Assembly (NCBI RefSeq): GCF_003013475.1
Contig: NZ_PXZO01000002.1
Coordinates: 1 to 64,000 of the forward strand
DNA: 64,000 nucleotides
Reading direction: 5' to 3'
Source: Brevibacillus porteri
Lineage (GTDB): Bacteria > Bacillota > Bacilli > Brevibacillales > Brevibacillaceae
This document shows positions 16,940 to 26,128 of this stretch, piece by piece. A program made the translations under genes and the position numbers. A model generated the notes under the pieces. The model was not told the DNA's origin. It did not search any database and was given only the letters and a program-made list of their open reading frames with translations. Position 1 is the first letter of the stretch. The number at the start of each line of letters is the position of its first letter.

Positions 16940-18046
16940 TTACTGCAGAAGTGAGGTTGGCTGATTGGCTGGTGCAGAAAGTTGATTTGGATCTGCCATA
17001 CCGAGTTTTACTCTCATTTCTGCATTGAGCTTATCCATCTCTTGGATGAAGTTTTTACTAGAATTGATAATTCTCCGATTTGAATCTTCGGTAATTTGGA
17101 TTGCACTATACACATCATTAAATGCCTGCTGTAGTTTATTAATTGCGATACTTGGTTGCTCCAGCATCGAGGTGATTTCTTGTGTATTCTGTTTTAAGCT
17201 TTGAGCATTGGCTACCAGCATATCCTCAATGGCTTGATTGGTATTTTGTACGGCTTCGATTACCTTCTTCTGATTATTCAAGGCCAACTGAATCGCAGCG
17301 GACACTGTGACAACGTTTTGCGTCATTGTAATCGCGTTAAAGACAGCTTCATCCAACTTTTCGTTATTGTCCGCAATAACATCAACAGAAGCGATGGATT
17401 GTTGTAAAATGTTGATCATTTGACTCATATTTTTTACTCTTGTTACGACTTTGACCATTGCTTTTTCAAATTCGGGTTTGCGAAGTTGATTTTCAGGCTT
17501 ATTGCTTTCAACTTCAAGCATCTCAAGCAACTTGTTACCGAAGTAAATCCGTTTCTCTAATTCATAAATATTTTCACCGGATTTTTTCTTAATGTATTTC
17601 AAGTTAATTACATCTTCTTTTAACTTGTCACTGCCATTAAGCAAGGAGGAAATGATGTTATCAATTTGTGTTCTAACGGATTCATATTTTCGAATATATG
17701 TGGAAATTGGGTTTTTCCCTAAGATTCTGTTGAAAAGATTACTGATCCCACCGCTTTGAAAGATTTTATTAGGATTCAATTCTTCTGTGCAAGAACGAAG
17801 CTTTAAGAGTGTATTGGGAATATCATTGTTTTTCCCATCCATCAGATCTTTCACAGGTCGTTTTAGAATTTCGAGAGATTCAGCGGCATTTCGTTGGGTG
17901 CTTTCACCCAAATTACCCAGCTGCTCAAAAATTGAATCCATCTGGCTTTGATTATCAGTTTGCAGCTGGCGCACCACACTTTCTGCTTCAGATTGGATCT
18001 TGATGATGTCTTCTTGTTTAACTAATTGGATAGCCTGTGTCGTCAT
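16940..18046 (-). CDS. yaaN: TelA/YaaN-family toxic-anion resistance-like protein
   Basis: A 368-aa, almost entirely helical, coiled-coil-rich soluble protein of the TelA/KlaA family (tellurite resistance), with family-typical segments YIRKYESVRTQIDNII and AITMTQNVVTVSAAIQLAL. It has no membrane segment. It lies 26 bp downstream of an xpaC-like gene, the arrangement seen for xpaC-yaaN in Bacillus subtilis, which supports orthology. AAGGAG precedes the ATG, though at a rather long distance (12 nt). Proteins of this family are linked to envelope or toxic-anion stress, but the mechanism is unknown. AT-rich codon use. Confidence 0.83.
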   Translation of the reverse strand: MTTQAIQLVKQEDIIKIQSEAESVVRQLQTDNQSQMDSIFEQLGNLGESTQRNAAESLEILKRPVKDLMDGKNNDIPNTLLKLRSCTEELNPNKIFQSGGISNLFNRILGKNPISTYIRKYESVRTQIDNIISSLLNGSDKLKEDVINLKYIKKKSGENIYELEKRIYFGNKLLEMLEVESNKPENQLRKPEFEKAMVKVVTRVKNMSQMINILQQSIASVDVIADNNEKLDEAVFNAITMTQNVVTVSAAIQLALNNQKKVIEAVQNTNQAIEDMLVANAQSLKQNTQEITSMLEQPSIAINKLQQAFNDVYSAIQITEDSNRRIINSSKNFIQEMDKLNAEMRVKLGMADPNQLSAPANQPTSLLQ

Positions 18047-18072
18047 TGCTATAACACGCTCCTTAACAGTAA

Positions 18073-18729
18073 TTAGTAAATTTCTTTGGCATTATATTTT
18101 TCGGTAATAAGATTAAGCTTTCTCTCCAACTCATAGATGTCGTGTTGTTCAATGGATGTAGAGATCACTTTCAGCTTTAGGTTGATGTCACGGAGACCGT
18201 CTAATAATTTACGCCTATTATTCAACTTGTTTTCAACACTCAGCCTCAAGAAGGGGTTGATGACACTATTCAAGTCTTTCATAACGAGCATTTTAATATC
18301 ATGCTTCGTTTGCGCACTACCGAGCGTTTCTATGTAGGGGAGGAGAGTATCGATCTTAGAACAAAGGTTTGTTGTCTTTTCGGAAATTTCATCATCGAGG
18401 TTGCGCTTGTCATTTTCGTTAACCACAATTTCCTTAATAATTTGTAGATACTCTCGTATTTCTGATGAGTAGGTAGATTCCGGTTCCCTTTTCGTTTGTT
18501 CACTCTCCGCTTCAGTAGAAGTAATTCTCTGGTCCGGTTCTGGTACCGTGAATCTACTTAATTGCTGCTCTTTCTTTTCAGCAAAGACAAACCCTATGGC
18601 TGCTGTTAGCAAAGGTATGGCTAACATAATAAAAGTCGGAAGTATCGTGGATGCAAGTAAAGCTATGAAATATCCCGCTACAGCACCAAGGAATGCATAT
18701 CTTTTTCTGTATCTAATTCTTTTTTTCAT
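18073..18729 (-). CDS. xpaC: XpaC-like membrane protein (5-bromo-4-chloroindolyl phosphate hydrolysis family)
   Basis: A 218-aa protein with two membrane-spanning segments near the N-terminus (about residues 12-29 and 31-49), a linker rich in charged residues, and a C-terminal helical domain (about 85-218). This matches the XpaC family, named for hydrolysis of a phosphatase substrate in Bacillus, although the true function is not known. AGAGAGGAT lies before the ATG. It is the first gene of a two-gene minus-strand operon with yaaN; the pair probably acts together at the membrane. Confidence 0.75.
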   Translation of the reverse strand: MKKRIRYRKRYAFLGAVAGYFIALLASTILPTFIMLAIPLLTAAIGFVFAEKKEQQLSRFTVPEPDQRITSTEAESEQTKREPESTYSSEIREYLQIIKEIVVNENDKRNLDDEISEKTTNLCSKIDTLLPYIETLGSAQTKHDIKMLVMKDLNSVINPFLRLSVENKLNNRRKLLDGLRDINLKLKVISTSIEQHDIYELERKLNLITEKYNAKEIY

Positions 18730-18868
18730 CTTTTATCCTCTCTTTCTTACTTGTTTATCGGAAACCTTGTAAACCATATATAACATGACAAAAAAATATG
18801 TAAAGATGTCTATTTCGTCTTTCGACAAGAAATTCTCAAATAAGAGAGCCATCAATAAGGGAGGAACA

Positions 18869-19198
18869 ATGAGTTGGGTATGCGATTTGACCCATCCTAG
18901 TTGGGTTCCCTATATAGTCTTGATTTTAGCATTTTATGGCACGCTTTGTATGGTCGAATCACAGCTTTCTATCGAGCAGTTTGCGCTTGGTGTGAAGTTT
19001 GATGATAATCACTCGATTGACATCTTTCTGTTTGGCAAAAATGATTACGAAGGAGGAGAACTCTCTGAAAGGGATTTCTTCAACTACGTAAATAATCACA
19101 TTGTCAGGAAATATCAACTTGAGGGTTTTACAAATTACGCGGGGGTAATGAAACGTATCGTTAAAAAATATTCTTTATTGATGAGTTGCCACGGATAG
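18869..19198 (+). CDS. Hypothetical small protein with one hydrophobic segment (109 aa)
   Basis: I do not recognise it. The start at 18869 is supported by AGGGAGG just upstream; the open frame extends back to 18785 without a comparable site. The N-terminal part contains one strongly hydrophobic stretch (VPYIVLILAFYGTLCMVE, about residues 12-29), which may be a membrane anchor, followed by an acidic, polar domain. It is divergent from xpaC and stands alone. Confidence 0.45.
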   Translation: MSWVCDLTHPSWVPYIVLILAFYGTLCMVESQLSIEQFALGVKFDDNHSIDIFLFGKNDYEGGELSERDFFNYVNNHIVRKYQLEGFTNYAGVMKRIVKKYSLLMSCHG

Positions 19199-19439
19199 TC
19201 TAATAGGAAACTAAGTTGGAATAGACGCGGCCACACAGGCATAGTTGCCTTGTTGAAAAGGTTACTGACCGCACCATCTAAAGGGTGGAGGATCATGACT
19301 GAATAACTAGTTCAATTAAGTAGTCATGGAGAGGAGGATTGATGAGAAAAGGAAGCAGAGGTTGAATGAAAAAATCAATTTTTTCATCACAAATTGAAAT
19401 TTGAGTCACAGTAAAATTTATTTATTTCGTTATAATGAC

Positions 19440-19475
19440 TTTCAGTTCATAAAATCGACATTTCATGAACTGAAA
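19440..19475. repeat. 11-bp perfect inverted repeat
   Basis: TTTCAGTTCAT at 19440-19450 and its exact complement at 19465-19475, separated by 14 nt. It lies just after a TATAAT-like box at 19431-19436. No T-tract follows, so it is a possible operator or hairpin of unknown role. Confidence 0.6.
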
Positions 19476-19631
19476 TGAAAACGGATCATTCACTAGTAGA
19501 GGAGCAAGTACATAGAGAGTCTATTCTCGAATAATTACCTTATAAAGAATGCTAAGTACTTTAATGTGCCTTGACATTTGTTTATCTATGTGGACTTTAA
19601 AACCTTCTATGAAATTTATACGCAATTATCA

Positions 19632-19696
19632 CGCATGTTATAGCAGTATGTTTGTGTCGTATTAATGAAGACACAAACATACTGCTATAACATGCG
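19632..19696. repeat. 27-bp perfect inverted repeat
   Basis: Arms at 19632-19658 and 19670-19696 are exact complements over 27 bp, starting CGCATGTTATAGCAGTATG, with an 11-nt spacer. There is no T-tract on either side and no adjacent gene within 400 bp on either side, so an ordinary terminator is unlikely. Confidence 0.85.
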
Positions 19697-20098
19697 AATC
19701 TATATGCGCTGTCCAGCGAACTGAAACTGAGAAATTACCATAAACCAGTTCAAATAAAAGTCGAAAGATGAATCCGCGTACATGGTTCTATTGCAAAATT
19801 GTCTTATTATTAGAAACTTTGTCGATACCTTTGGTCTGACAGTGAATATAACATATTTTCTACATATACTTAAATTTCATCGAAATATAAATTAACACAT
19901 GATTCATTTCAAAGAATAAATTCACAGAATTAGTCTAATACTATGTGATAAATTCTATATTCTACACTATCTTCAGACCTGATTAAAATCTCTGAACCCG
20001 GTAGAAAAACGGATTGTTCAAAACTATTACTGTTCCTGATCCAATAGACAATGAATATATGTCGTTTTTTGTAACATAAAAACTGTAAATAAAAACAA

Positions 20099-20127
20099 TT
20101 GTTAACTTTTAGAATCATTGCTATAGT
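20099..20127 (+). promoter_or_regulatory. Promoter ahead of the first cobalamin riboswitch
   Basis: TTGTTA at 20099-20104 and TATAGT at 20122-20127 with 17-bp spacing. The transcript would begin near 20134, about 20 nt before the riboswitch. Confidence 0.6.
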
Positions 20128-20152
20128 TATAGCGAAAACTAAATATCGTGTA

Positions 20153-20335
20153 CAAACAGGTGCAGATAACCGGATCTAGGTTATTTGCTTAAAAGGGAAG
20201 TTCGGTTAGAGTCCGGCGCTGTCCCGCAACTGTATTTGGGAGCGATTCGAGGATACCACTGTTTTCTCTAATGAAAATGGGAAGGTTCGAAAAGCGATGA
20301 TCATAAGCCAGGAGACCTGCCTGTTTTAGCACACA
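20153..20335 (+). promoter_or_regulatory. Cobalamin (AdoCbl) riboswitch, methylcitrate/valine operon
   Basis: The conserved core is clear: AAAGGGAAGTTCGGT with the following GAGTCCGGCGCTGTCCCGC, and the B12 box GCCAGGAGACCTGCCT at 20307-20322. The order and spacing of these blocks are those of the cobalamin riboswitch class. It lies in front of the methylcitrate-cycle genes, not of B12 synthesis or uptake genes. A terminator hairpin follows at 20438-20465, and between them a hairpin (about 20376-20420) could act as antiterminator. High cobalamin should therefore stop transcription. Confidence 0.93.
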
Positions 20336-20437
20336 TCGTTATACCTACGAGGATAGGGGGTGTTAAGTGCGAAATGAGCGAGCGTGTTTAAAATTTTTCA
20401 TTTTAACATGCTTATTTCAGTATCCCATTCGCGCCTT

Positions 20438-20465
20438 AACAACTTCGTTGGAAGTTGTTTTTTTA
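20438..20465 (+). terminator. Expression-platform terminator of the first riboswitch
   Basis: AACAACTTC at 20438-20446 pairs with GAAGTTGTT at 20451-20459 around a 4-nt loop, continued by a T-tract. Its place between the aptamer and the first gene makes it the regulated terminator. Confidence 0.85.
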
Positions 20466-20502
20466 TTGGCCGATTATGGGTGGGTGACGAAGGAGGGTTT
20501 CT

Positions 20503-20736
20503 TTGTTTGGATCAATCGAATACTTTACCAATTTTTTTAAATCAAGCATCATGAACAATCTCATCGTGGAAAATCCCTCTACGATGCATGCTACTTATAA
20601 CCAGCTACACGATGAGATCATAAAACGAGTGGACCGGTCAGAAGACAAAGAAAGGTTCTTGAGAAATCTTGATACCGCATTTGATCATATGAAAGAAATT
20701 CTATTTGGCTTGGGGGACGAAAACAATGGGAGCTGA
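20503..20736 (+). CDS. Small hypothetical protein ahead of mmgD (77 aa)
   Basis: I do not recognise this protein. It has an excellent ribosome binding site (AAGGAGGG) 5 nt before a TTG start and ends with an 11-bp overlap into mmgD, so it is very likely translated and coupled to it. The C-terminal half is highly charged and helical (DEIIKRVDRSEDKERF). No cysteine cluster or membrane segment is visible. As the first gene after the riboswitch it could be an accessory protein for the methylcitrate enzymes or mainly a coupling peptide. Confidence 0.6.
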   Translation: MFGSIEYFTNFFKSSIMNNLIVENPSTMHATYNQLHDEIIKRVDRSEDKERFLRNLDTAFDHMKEILFGLGDENNGS

Positions 20737-21835
20737 AGAGAGATTTTTTCCGGGACTGGATGGTGTAGTGGCAGCAGAAACAAGGATTTCCTTTCTGGAT
20801 ACGGTACAGGGAGAAATTGTGATCAAAGGATACGATCTTATCGAGTTGTCCAAGACGAGAAGCTACGTGGAAATCGTCCATCTTTTGCTCGATGAAGCAC
20901 TACCGAATGCAGATCAAAAAGCAGAAGTGGAATCGAAGCTGAAGCAGGAGTACGACCTACCGGCTGAAGTACTGAATATTATCAAACTGTTGCCTGAACA
21001 CACTCATCCAATGGATGGCTTGCGAACAGGACTATCCGCTCTATCCGGCTACGACTCTCAACTGGATGATTGCACGCGAGCGGTGAATGTAAATCGAGCT
21101 TACAAGCTACTGGGAAAAGTACCGGGCATTGTGGCGAATAGCTATCGGATCATTAACAAGCATGAGCCGATTTCTCCACTCCAGGAGCTGTCGTACAGCG
21201 CTAACTTTTTTTACATGATAACAGGCAAGCAGCCAACAGCGTTGGAAGAAAGCATTTTTGATCGCTCACTTGTGTTGTACAGCGAGCATGAAATGCCGAA
21301 TTCTACATTTACTGCGAGAGTGATTGCTTCCACACTTTCTGATCTGTATGGAGCCTTGACTGGAGCGGTGGCTTCTTTGAAAGGAAGCTTGCATGGCGGT
21401 GCAAATGAAGCAGTCATGCACATGCTTCTGGAAGCTGGCTCGGTCTCAAAATTTGAAGAATTGCTTGAATCCAAATTGCGCAATAAAGATCGGATCATGG
21501 GTTTTGGTCATCGTGTGTACATGAAGAAAATGGACCCGCGAGCGCTCCTGATGAAAGAAGCATTGCAACATTTATGCGACGCAAAAGGTGACGATCTGTT
21601 GTATCGCATGTGCGAAGCTGGAGAAAAAATCATGGAACGGGAAAAAGGGATTTATCCGAATCTCGATTATTATGCTGCTCCCGTGTACTGGATGCTTGGG
21701 ATTCCCATTCCGCTGTACACACCGATCTTTTTCTCAGCCAGAACGGTTGGATTATGCGCGCATGTCATTGAACAGCACAACCACAATCGCCTCTTTAGAC
21801 CGCGCGTCCATTACATCGGCATGCGGCGCGCCTAA
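20726..21835 (+). CDS. mmgD: 2-methylcitrate synthase / citrate synthase family
   Basis: A 369-aa citrate-synthase-fold enzyme condensing propionyl-CoA with oxaloacetate. The catalytic triad is in place: H223 (SLHGGANEA), H262 (GFGHRVY) and D314 (NLDYY). ATG at 20726 was chosen (GGGGGA upstream) over an in-frame TTG at 20705, and it gives the size of Bacillus MmgD. The following genes encode methylcitrate dehydratase and methylisocitrate lyase, so 2-methylcitrate rather than citrate is the expected product. It is governed by the cobalamin riboswitch upstream. Confidence 0.9.
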   Translation: MGAEERFFPGLDGVVAAETRISFLDTVQGEIVIKGYDLIELSKTRSYVEIVHLLLDEALPNADQKAEVESKLKQEYDLPAEVLNIIKLLPEHTHPMDGLRTGLSALSGYDSQLDDCTRAVNVNRAYKLLGKVPGIVANSYRIINKHEPISPLQELSYSANFFYMITGKQPTALEESIFDRSLVLYSEHEMPNSTFTARVIASTLSDLYGALTGAVASLKGSLHGGANEAVMHMLLEAGSVSKFEELLESKLRNKDRIMGFGHRVYMKKMDPRALLMKEALQHLCDAKGDDLLYRMCEAGEKIMEREKGIYPNLDYYAAPVYWMLGIPIPLYTPIFFSARTVGLCAHVIEQHNHNRLFRPRVHYIGMRRA

Positions 21836-21899
21836 CAACGAAACTAGCATATAGACTATCTATCTCACAAAACAAATAGCACTGAAAGGGATGATTCAC

Positions 21900-23336
21900 T
21901 TGTTAAAGCTGAATGAACGATCGAAAACAGACGCATTACTCGGAGAACTCGCTGATTACGTGCTCCATAAAGAAATTGAAAGCGAGGAGGCATTCCAAAC
22001 TGCGCGTTATGTTTTGCTCGACACACTCGGATGCGGAATATTGGCTCTCAGCTATCCGGAGTGCACGAAATTGCTTGGGCCGATTGTGCCTGGTACAGTT
22101 GTGCCAAACGGTAGCCGGGTACCTGGTACTTCTTACGTGCTTGATCCGGTGAGAGGTGCATTTAACATCGGATGCATGATTCGCTGGCTCGATTACAACG
22201 ACACGTGGCTTGCCGCAGAATGGGGCCATCCATCGGACAATCTCGGCGGTATTTTGGCGGTCGCGGACTACTTGAGCCGCGTGCGAATTGCAGAGGGCAA
22301 AGAGCCAATGAATATGCGAGAAGTGCTGGAAATGATGGTCAAGGCGCATGAGATTCAAGGTGTGCTGGCGCTCGAAAACAGCTTGAACCGCGTAGGCTTG
22401 GATCATGTATTGTTTGTAAAAATAGCCACCACGGCAGTTGTTGCAAAAATGCTGGGAGGTAGCCGGGACGAAATTATCAACGCATTATCCAACGCGTGGT
22501 TAGACAATTCAAGCCTGCGTACATACAGGCACGCTCCGAATACCGGTTCCCGCAAATCATGGGCAGCAGGGGACGCTACTAGCAGGGGCGTTCACCTCGC
22601 TATGATGGCCCTAAAAGGGGAAATGGGATATCCGACAGCACTTTCGGCTCCAGGGTGGGGCTTCCAGGATGTACTGTTCAACAAGAAGGAATTGAAGCTG
22701 GCACGTGCACTCGATTCCTATGTGATGGAGCATGTACTGTTCAAAGTTTCGTATCCAGCAGAATTCCATGCGCAAACGGCTGCTGAATGCGCGGTCAGAC
22801 TGCATCCGCAAGTGAAGAACCGTCTAGAGGACATTGATGGGATCCAAATCACCACGCACGAATCCGCTATTCGCATTATCGATAAGGTAGGTCCACTGCA
22901 TAATCCGGCAGACCGTGACCATTGCCTGCAATACATTACGGCGATCGCCTTGATCAAAGGTGACATTACAGCTGAACACTACGAAGATGAAACCGCTTCT
23001 GAACCGATTATCGACCGTTTACGCAAAAAAATGGAAGTAATCGAAAACAAACAGTACACCTTTGATTATCTTGATCCGAGCAAACGCTCAATCGCCAATG
23101 CGGTTCAAGTCTTTTTCAAGGACGGATCATCAACAGAGGTGGAAGAGTGCGAGTACCCGCTAGGCCATCGTTTCCGCAGAGAAGAAGCAATTCCAAAAAT
23201 CATCGATAAGTTTTCGAACAATTTAAAGAGCCATTATACAAGCAAGCAGCTACAAAAAATTGAAGAAGGATGCGCGGATCAAAAAGCATTGGAGAAAATG
23301 AGCGTACCGGAATTTGTGAATCTGTTCCTGAATTGA
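21900..23336 (+). CDS. mmgE: 2-methylcitrate dehydratase (MmgE/PrpD family)
   Basis: A 478-aa MmgE/PrpD-family dehydratase that converts 2-methylcitrate to 2-methylaconitate (Bacillus MmgE also hydrates back to methylisocitrate). Family motifs include [33 protein letters not shown] (about residues 94-115) and the lysine/aspartate-rich AECAVRLHP region. The start is uncertain: ATG at 21891 lies directly on the AAAGGG box, so TTG at 21900 gives better spacing. It is 64 bp after mmgD and 16 bp before prpB. Confidence 0.9.
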   Translation: MLKLNERSKTDALLGELADYVLHKEIESEEAFQTARYVLLDTLGCGILALSYPECTKLLGPIVPGTVVPNGSRVPGTSYVLDPVRGAFNIGCMIRWLDYNDTWLAAEWGHPSDNLGGILAVADYLSRVRIAEGKEPMNMREVLEMMVKAHEIQGVLALENSLNRVGLDHVLFVKIATTAVVAKMLGGSRDEIINALSNAWLDNSSLRTYRHAPNTGSRKSWAAGDATSRGVHLAMMALKGEMGYPTALSAPGWGFQDVLFNKKELKLARALDSYVMEHVLFKVSYPAEFHAQTAAECAVRLHPQVKNRLEDIDGIQITTHESAIRIIDKVGPLHNPADRDHCLQYITAIALIKGDITAEHYEDETASEPIIDRLRKKMEVIENKQYTFDYLDPSKRSIANAVQVFFKDGSSTEVEECEYPLGHRFRREEAIPKIIDKFSNNLKSHYTSKQLQKIEEGCADQKALEKMSVPEFVNLFLN

Positions 23337-23352
23337 GGAGGAGGAATTTCAA

Positions 23353-24261
23353 TTGGCTTGGATCGTGGACCAACCGTTTAGCCAAAAGGAGCTGGCCGAG
23401 CAATTACGCGCGTTCATCACGGCACCAGACATTGTTCAAATTCCAGGTGCACATGATGCAATGGCGGCACTTGTGGCCAAACAAGCGGGATTTTCTGCCC
23501 TATATCTGTCAGGTGCTGCCTATACCGCAAGCAGGGGTCTTCCAGACTTGGGGATTGTAACGTCATCGGAAGTGGCCGACCGGGCGAGAGATCTCATCCG
23601 TGCGACGAACTTGCCATTATTGGTAGACATCGATACAGGCTTTGGCGGTGTTTTAAATGTAGCCCGCACTGCGCGAGAAATGTTCGAAGCCAACGTGGCA
23701 GCTGTACAGATCGAAGACCAGCAGTTACCGAAAAAATGTGGACATTTAAACGGCAAACAACTGGTCACAACTGAGGAAATGATCCAAAAAATCAAGGTCA
23801 TCAAAGAAGTGGCGCCATCACTTCTTGTCATTGCCCGTACGGATGCACGTGCAGAGGAAGGAGTGGAAGGAGCACTCGACCGCGCTTCGGCTTATGTAGA
23901 AGCAGGTGCAGATGTGATCTTTCCGGAAGCGCTTCAGTCCGAGGAAGAATTTCGCTTGTTCGCACAAAAGATGACTGTACCGCTGCTTGCCAACATGACC
24001 GAATTTGGAAAAACTCCTTATTATTCCGCAGAACAATTTGCGAACATGGGGTACCGGATAGTGATTTATCCCGTGACTTCTTTACGAGTAGCCGCTAAAG
24101 CGTATGAACGGATCTTTCAGATGATTCGAATGCACGGATCGCAACAGGAGGGGGTGCCTGATATGCAAATGAGAAGCGAACTCTATCAGGCCATCTCCTA
24201 TGACAAATTTGAGAATTTGGATAACCAGATTGCAAAAACAGTATTGTCCAAGGAACAATAG
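23353..24261 (+). CDS. prpB: Methylisocitrate lyase (PrpB)
   Basis: A 302-aa isocitrate-lyase-superfamily enzyme splitting 2-methylisocitrate into pyruvate and succinate. The catalytic KKCGH motif (C129) is intact, with LVDIDTGFGG (metal-binding aspartates) and VIARTDAR upstream and downstream. It begins with TTG after GAGGAGGAGG. It completes the methylcitrate cycle with mmgD and mmgE; the cycle gives this organism a B12-independent outlet for propionyl-CoA. Confidence 0.93.
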   Translation: MAWIVDQPFSQKELAEQLRAFITAPDIVQIPGAHDAMAALVAKQAGFSALYLSGAAYTASRGLPDLGIVTSSEVADRARDLIRATNLPLLVDIDTGFGGVLNVARTAREMFEANVAAVQIEDQQLPKKCGHLNGKQLVTTEEMIQKIKVIKEVAPSLLVIARTDARAEEGVEGALDRASAYVEAGADVIFPEALQSEEEFRLFAQKMTVPLLANMTEFGKTPYYSAEQFANMGYRIVIYPVTSLRVAAKAYERIFQMIRMHGSQQEGVPDMQMRSELYQAISYDKFENLDNQIAKTVLSKEQ

Positions 24262-24300
24262 GGCCGCGCACGTACACTTGCAGGAATGAAACAAAATAGA

Positions 24301-24367
24301 AAGGCGATGATTAGCATTCTGGGCAATACCGTATGTCTTGATGTGAAGACAATCATCGCCTTTTTTC
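24301..24367 (+). terminator. Hairpin with T-tract between prpB and the acyl-CoA dehydrogenase gene
   Basis: AAGGCGATGATT at 24301-24312 pairs perfectly with 24351-24362, then TTTT follows. The loop is long (38 nt). It is probably a terminator that separates the methylcitrate genes from the valine-degradation genes, or only partially so; no clear promoter was identified between it and 24398. Confidence 0.7.
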
Positions 24368-24397
24368 CTTCGTCAATCAGGAAGACGGGAGGACAGG

Positions 24398-26113
24398 ATG
24401 AAACAAACAGAGCTTCGCTGGAATCAGTTATTTTTGCTGCAACCCGAGGAGTACGTACATTTGTTTACGCCGGAGGATTTTACGGAAGAAGAACAGCTGA
24501 TCTCGAAAACGACGGAACGGTTTGTCAAAAAAGAAGTAGCGTCTCAATTGACATCGATTGAACAGCAGAATCATGAAGCCACCTGCACGCTGTTTGAAAA
24601 AGCAGGCGAGCTAGGATTGCTTGGCATTGAGGTACCAGAGGCGTATGGCGGTCTTTCCCTGAATAAAAAGGTCGCTGGGCTCGTTGCGGAAAAAATGGGA
24701 TTCGGAGGCTCTTTCAGTGTATCCTATAACATTCATGCTGGAGTGGGCACCCTACCCTATGTATATTTCGCATCTGAGGAGCAAAAGCGTAAGTACTTGC
24801 CGAAGCTCGCTTCTGGCGAATGGATCGGAGCATACGCATTGACGGAATCAGGTGCAGGCTCGGATGCGCTTAGTGCGAAAACAAGCGCAGTACGAAGCGA
24901 GGACGGCACGGAATGGCTGCTGAATGGTGAAAAACAGTGGATTACGAATGCACAAGTCGCTGATGTATACGTTGTCTTTGCCAACACGAGCATAGGAATG
25001 ACGGCCTTTATCGTGGAAAGATCGTTTGACGGCGTCTCGGTCGGACCGGAAGAAAAGAAAATGGGCATTAAGGGGTCCTCGACAGCGACTCTGATTTTGG
25101 ATCAAGTACGCATCCCGAACAACAATGTACTTGGGACAGCTGGGGTGGGGCATCGAATTGCCTTGAATATTTTGAATATGGCGCGCCTCAAGCTGGCTTT
25201 TTCCAACATTGGTGCGGCCAAGCAGGCGCTTGAGCTAGCTGTGAATTACGGGACAGAGCGTAAGCAGTTTCGCAAGGAGCTGGTCGAATTCACGATGATT
25301 CAGGAAAAGATCGCCAACATGACGACAGCCATCTATGGAGCGGAGAGCGCTGCCTACCGAACGGCTGGTGCACTCGATGACGTCATCGAGTCGTTTGGCA
25401 CTAGCGAAAACAAGATGGAGAAAATCGCAGATTATGCTATGGAATGTGCGATAAATAAAATCAATAGCTCAGAAGTGCTTGATGCGATTGTCGATGAAGC
25501 TGTCCAAATTCATGGTGGATATGGGTATATGCAGGAGTACGAGGTGGAACGGCTATACCGCGATGCAAGAATCAGCCGAATTTTCGAAGGAACGAATGAA
25601 ATAAACCGATTGACGGTCTCCAAAATTTTAGTAAAGAAATTTATGCAACAAAAATCGACGATGATGGAGCCGGAAAGCGTCGTACATGCAGGAAGAAACG
25701 AAGCATTTATTCAACTATCAAAACGCATGCTGTATCGAAGTCTGGATTCGATTACCCATTCTTCCCTGAAGATTGAAGAGGAGCAAGAGTATATGCGGTT
25801 GCTCGCAGACATCATAAAAGACATTTATGTGATGGAGTCCGCCCTTCTGCGAATGAGTAAGGGGATCGCAAAAAATGGGGTGGAGTCCGGGCATATGAAG
25901 CAGTTGGTGACAGATGTATTATGCGAAGAGGGCTATCGGCGGGTGCAAGAATCAGCCGTCTCCATCATTTCTGGGGCGGCAACTGATGAACAGAACAGAA
26001 AACGATTACTGGATGAAATTCGCCATCTTCCTGCGCCGCTTTACACGAACTTGTTTATCAAAAAACGTGCAATCGCCAAAGAGGTCATCAAGCGTACCCA
26101 CTATTTTGTCTAA
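24398..26113 (+). CDS. Acyl-CoA dehydrogenase with C-terminal extension
   Basis: A 571-aa FAD-dependent acyl-CoA dehydrogenase. The FAD/substrate motif YALTESGAGSDA (about residues 147-158), the WITNAQVAD block and the RIFEGTNEINRL segment carrying the catalytic base are intact. A C-terminal extension of about 160 residues beyond the standard 380-aa core resembles that of FadE/VLCAD-type members. Context (mmsA, mmsB, hydratase, hydrolase) points to isobutyryl-CoA oxidation to methacrylyl-CoA in valine catabolism, but the extension fits longer acyl chains too, so substrate is uncertain. ATG follows GGGAGGACAGG. Confidence 0.82.
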   Translation: MKQTELRWNQLFLLQPEEYVHLFTPEDFTEEEQLISKTTERFVKKEVASQLTSIEQQNHEATCTLFEKAGELGLLGIEVPEAYGGLSLNKKVAGLVAEKMGFGGSFSVSYNIHAGVGTLPYVYFASEEQKRKYLPKLASGEWIGAYALTESGAGSDALSAKTSAVRSEDGTEWLLNGEKQWITNAQVADVYVVFANTSIGMTAFIVERSFDGVSVGPEEKKMGIKGSSTATLILDQVRIPNNNVLGTAGVGHRIALNILNMARLKLAFSNIGAAKQALELAVNYGTERKQFRKELVEFTMIQEKIANMTTAIYGAESAAYRTAGALDDVIESFGTSENKMEKIADYAMECAINKINSSEVLDAIVDEAVQIHGGYGYMQEYEVERLYRDARISRIFEGTNEINRLTVSKILVKKFMQQKSTMMEPESVVHAGRNEAFIQLSKRMLYRSLDSITHSSLKIEEEQEYMRLLADIIKDIYVMESALLRMSKGIAKNGVESGHMKQLVTDVLCEEGYRRVQESAVSIISGAATDEQNRKRLLDEIRHLPAPLYTNLFIKKRAIAKEVIKRTHYFV

Positions 26114-26128
26114 ATGGAGGGATGTTCA

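Larger units (their letters stand above)
19199..20098. other. AT-rich gene-poor interval with two hairpins
   Basis: About 900 bp with no convincing gene. A 62-codon minus-strand frame at 19930-20118 lacks a ribosome binding site. Two inverted repeats lie inside (19440-19475 and 19632-19696), listed separately. The rest shows no recognisable domain, RNA or promoter beyond scattered AT-rich boxes. Confidence 0.5.

Noticed and set aside
19930..20118. 62-codon minus-strand frame upstream of the first riboswitch
   Set aside because: No ribosome binding site, AT-rich low-complexity composition and overlap with the likely riboswitch promoter.
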